Origin: Micavibrio sp.
GTDB taxonomy: Bacteria > Pseudomonadota > Alphaproteobacteria > Micavibrionales > Micavibrionaceae
Length of the DNA: 61,861 nt
Assembly (NCBI GenBank): GCA_026989265.1
Contig: JALSJP010000017.1
Coordinates: 1 to 61,861 of the forward strand
Direction: 5' to 3'
Position numbers and translations under genes: made by a program. Positions 60,441 through 61,861 of this stretch are shown piece after piece. How positions within the stretch are numbered: position 1 is the first letter of the stretch; each line of letters starts with the position of its first letter. Below the pieces are notes generated by a model, which saw only the letters and a program-made list of their open reading frames with translations, searched no databases and was not told where the DNA came from.

Positions 60441-61861
60441 ATGGATGTTAATTTATCGCGCTATCGGTTTTTTAGCAAGCATAGCTTGGTTCTAATAGCA
60501 ATTTTATTAATGAGTTTTCCAGCAAAGGCAAGTGAAAGCCCTGTTAATCGCTTGCAAAGCTCTAATGCTAAGCATCTTACAATCGATGCCCTAAAGCATA
60601 TAAAGCAAAATAATTGGGACGCCGCGCGAGCAAAAATAGCACAAAGTAAAGACCCGCTTGCTTCTAAAATTTATTACTGGCTTCTTTTAAATAATACAAA
60701 CAAAGCCAAATGGACAAATGATTTGTTTATACGGCTTTCTCGATTTATCCGCCAAAACCCCGAATGGCCTGATATATCAAAAATGAAGCTACGCGCGGAA
60801 GGTGCTATGCCTGAAACACTGGCTAGCTCAGAGGTTTTGGCGTGGTATGATGATTTCCCGCCTAAAACCACTTACGGGATGAGGCGTTATATGGATGCTA
60901 TGATTATAGAAGGAAAGCTAGCTAAAGCGCGCGCATTTCTGGCCGACTGGTGGGCTAGCACCTTAATCTCACGCAACCAGCAACGTGAGATTTTCAAAAA
61001 ATATGGCAGTTTTTTAACTCTAGATGCCCATAAAAAGCGTTTTGACGCCCTTCTTTATAAAGGGCATTACGAGAGCGTCCTTGGCGTAGCAGGCGTTTTA
61101 GGGCAAGGATATCCAGAGTTAGCGCGCGCAAGGATAGCCTTGGCAGAAAACAAAAATGCGGGACTATCTAAATTAATTGATAAAGTGCCGTCTTATCTTA
61201 GAAATGATGCAGGGCTTTTATATGAGCGGCTTCGCTGGCGACGCAAGATGGATGTTGATATTGGAGCGCTTGAGATATTGGCAAATACTCCTGATGCCTC
61301 GGAAATACAAAACCCGAAAGCATGGTGGGGCGAGCGTCACATTATGATCCGCAGGCTTCTTGAGGATGGCAGGTATAATCAAGCATATATGCTCGTGAAT
61401 AACCATATACAAAAAGAGGGTTTCTCATATGCACAAGCGCAGTGGCTAGCTGGCTGGATGGCTCTAAGATTTGTGAATAAACCAGAGCAAGCATTAATGC
61501 GTTTTTCTTCTATGTATAAAAAGGTAAAAACACCAGTAAGCAAGGCGCGCGCTGCATATTGGGCGGGCAGGGCTGCTCAAGAGTTAAAGCAACATGATTT
61601 GGCACATGATTGGTATGAACGTGCAGCCCCCTTTAAAACGGTGTTTTATGGGCAGCTAGCAGGAGCGGCTCTTTCGCGCAAAAATAAGCTATCAAGCTCT
61701 AGCCTGCCGAAATTATCGAGATCAGATAAGCGCAGCTATAATAAAAATGAGCTTGTTCAAGCATATAATTTATTTGGAGCAGCAGGCATGACTAATAAAT
61801 CACATAGATTTCTTCATGCATTCATTAATAGCACAGGCACGCCAAAAGCATATATGTTCGC
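60441..61861 (+). CDS. slt: Soluble lytic murein transglycosylase (3' end beyond window)
   Basis: The first ~473 residues are visible. A signal peptide (about 1-30, LVLIAILLMSFPAKA) is followed by a long alpha-superhelical (TPR-like) region: IKQNNWDAARAKIAQSKDPL, FIRLSRFIRQNPEWPDI, AWWGERHIMIRRLLEDGRYN, YAQAQWLAGWMALRF and ARAAYWAGRAAQELKQHD, as in the Slt70 U and L domains. The catalytic lysozyme-like domain should follow past the right edge. It cleaves glycan strands to 1,6-anhydro products in the periplasm. Confidence 0.88.
   Translation, partial: MDVNLSRYRFFSKHSLVLIAILLMSFPAKASESPVNRLQSSNAKHLTIDALKHIKQNNWDAARAKIAQSKDPLASKIYYWLLLNNTNKAKWTNDLFIRLSRFIRQNPEWPDISKMKLRAEGAMPETLASSEVLAWYDDFPPKTTYGMRRYMDAMIIEGKLAKARAFLADWWASTLISRNQQREIFKKYGSFLTLDAHKKRFDALLYKGHYESVLGVAGVLGQGYPELARARIALAENKNAGLSKLIDKVPSYLRNDAGLLYERLRWRRKMDVDIGALEILANTPDASEIQNPKAWWGERHIMIRRLLEDGRYNQAYMLVNNHIQKEGFSYAQAQWLAGWMALRFVNKPEQALMRFSSMYKKVKTPVSKARAAYWAGRAAQELKQHDLAHDWYERAAPFKTVFYGQLAGAALSRKNKLSSSSLPKLSRSDKRSYNKNELVQAYNLFGAAGMTNKSHRFLHAFINSTGTPKAYMF

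Overview
The window is a moderately AT-rich chromosomal segment of an alphaproteobacterium. Alphaproteobacterial markers are MipZ (window edge), the hybrid kinase CckA, the flagellar regulators FlbD and FliX, the flagellin regulators FlaF and FlbT, a one-cysteine DksA, and an SOS box of GTTC-N7-GTTC form before recA. I cannot place it to order; a Rhodospirillales- or Micavibrio-like lineage is a guess.

Layout: 1-9.1 kb is mixed: mipZ (partial), an Xaa-Pro aminopeptidase, an inverse-autotransporter-type surface protein, an unknown secreted protein, rpsU, a yejF-like ABC ATPase and a ThiE-like protein. 9.2-52.8 kb is a nearly continuous flagellar/motor island: flhG-flhF; flhA; fliF-fliG-fliH-fliN-motA-flbD; a FlaG-like gene; flbT-flaF; flagellin; flgI-flgJ-(two FlgN-like)-fliK-flgD-flgE; fliX and dksA; flgF-flgG-flgA-flgH; fliL-fliM-DUF6468-motE; cheY-cheZ; a motB-like gene, motB and a large TPR gene; fliO-fliP; fhlB; flgB-flgC-fliE-fliQ-fliR-flhB. 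After this come a DUF4139 protein, cckA, recA, an unknown paralog, smpB, dapA and the start of a lytic transglycosylase gene. fliI, fliJ, flgK, flgL, flgM and fliA are not in the window.

How it works together: the sequence suggests the classic alphaproteobacterial flagellar hierarchy. A 21-bp box containing a CtrA-like TTAA-N7-TTAA site lies upstream of both fliF and the flagellin gene, and cckA is close by. Good sigma-54 elements (GG-N10-GC) precede flgF, flgI and flgB, which fits FlbD (a sigma-54 activator) and FliX (its partner). A perfect 16-bp parS palindrome lies between dksA and flgH; with mipZ at the edge this hints at an origin-proximal, ParB-bound region.

Most unusual content: a two-hairpin repeat whose stems covary while the loops stay conserved (33.4 and 57.0 kb); an unrecognised three-member protein family of which two members look broken (47.7-48.8 and 58.4 kb); a MotB-like protein lacking the proton-carrying aspartate; homopolymer tracts upstream of a surface protein gene and of flhA; and a patch of dispersed palindromes with an IS5-type transposase remnant (21.5-21.95 kb).
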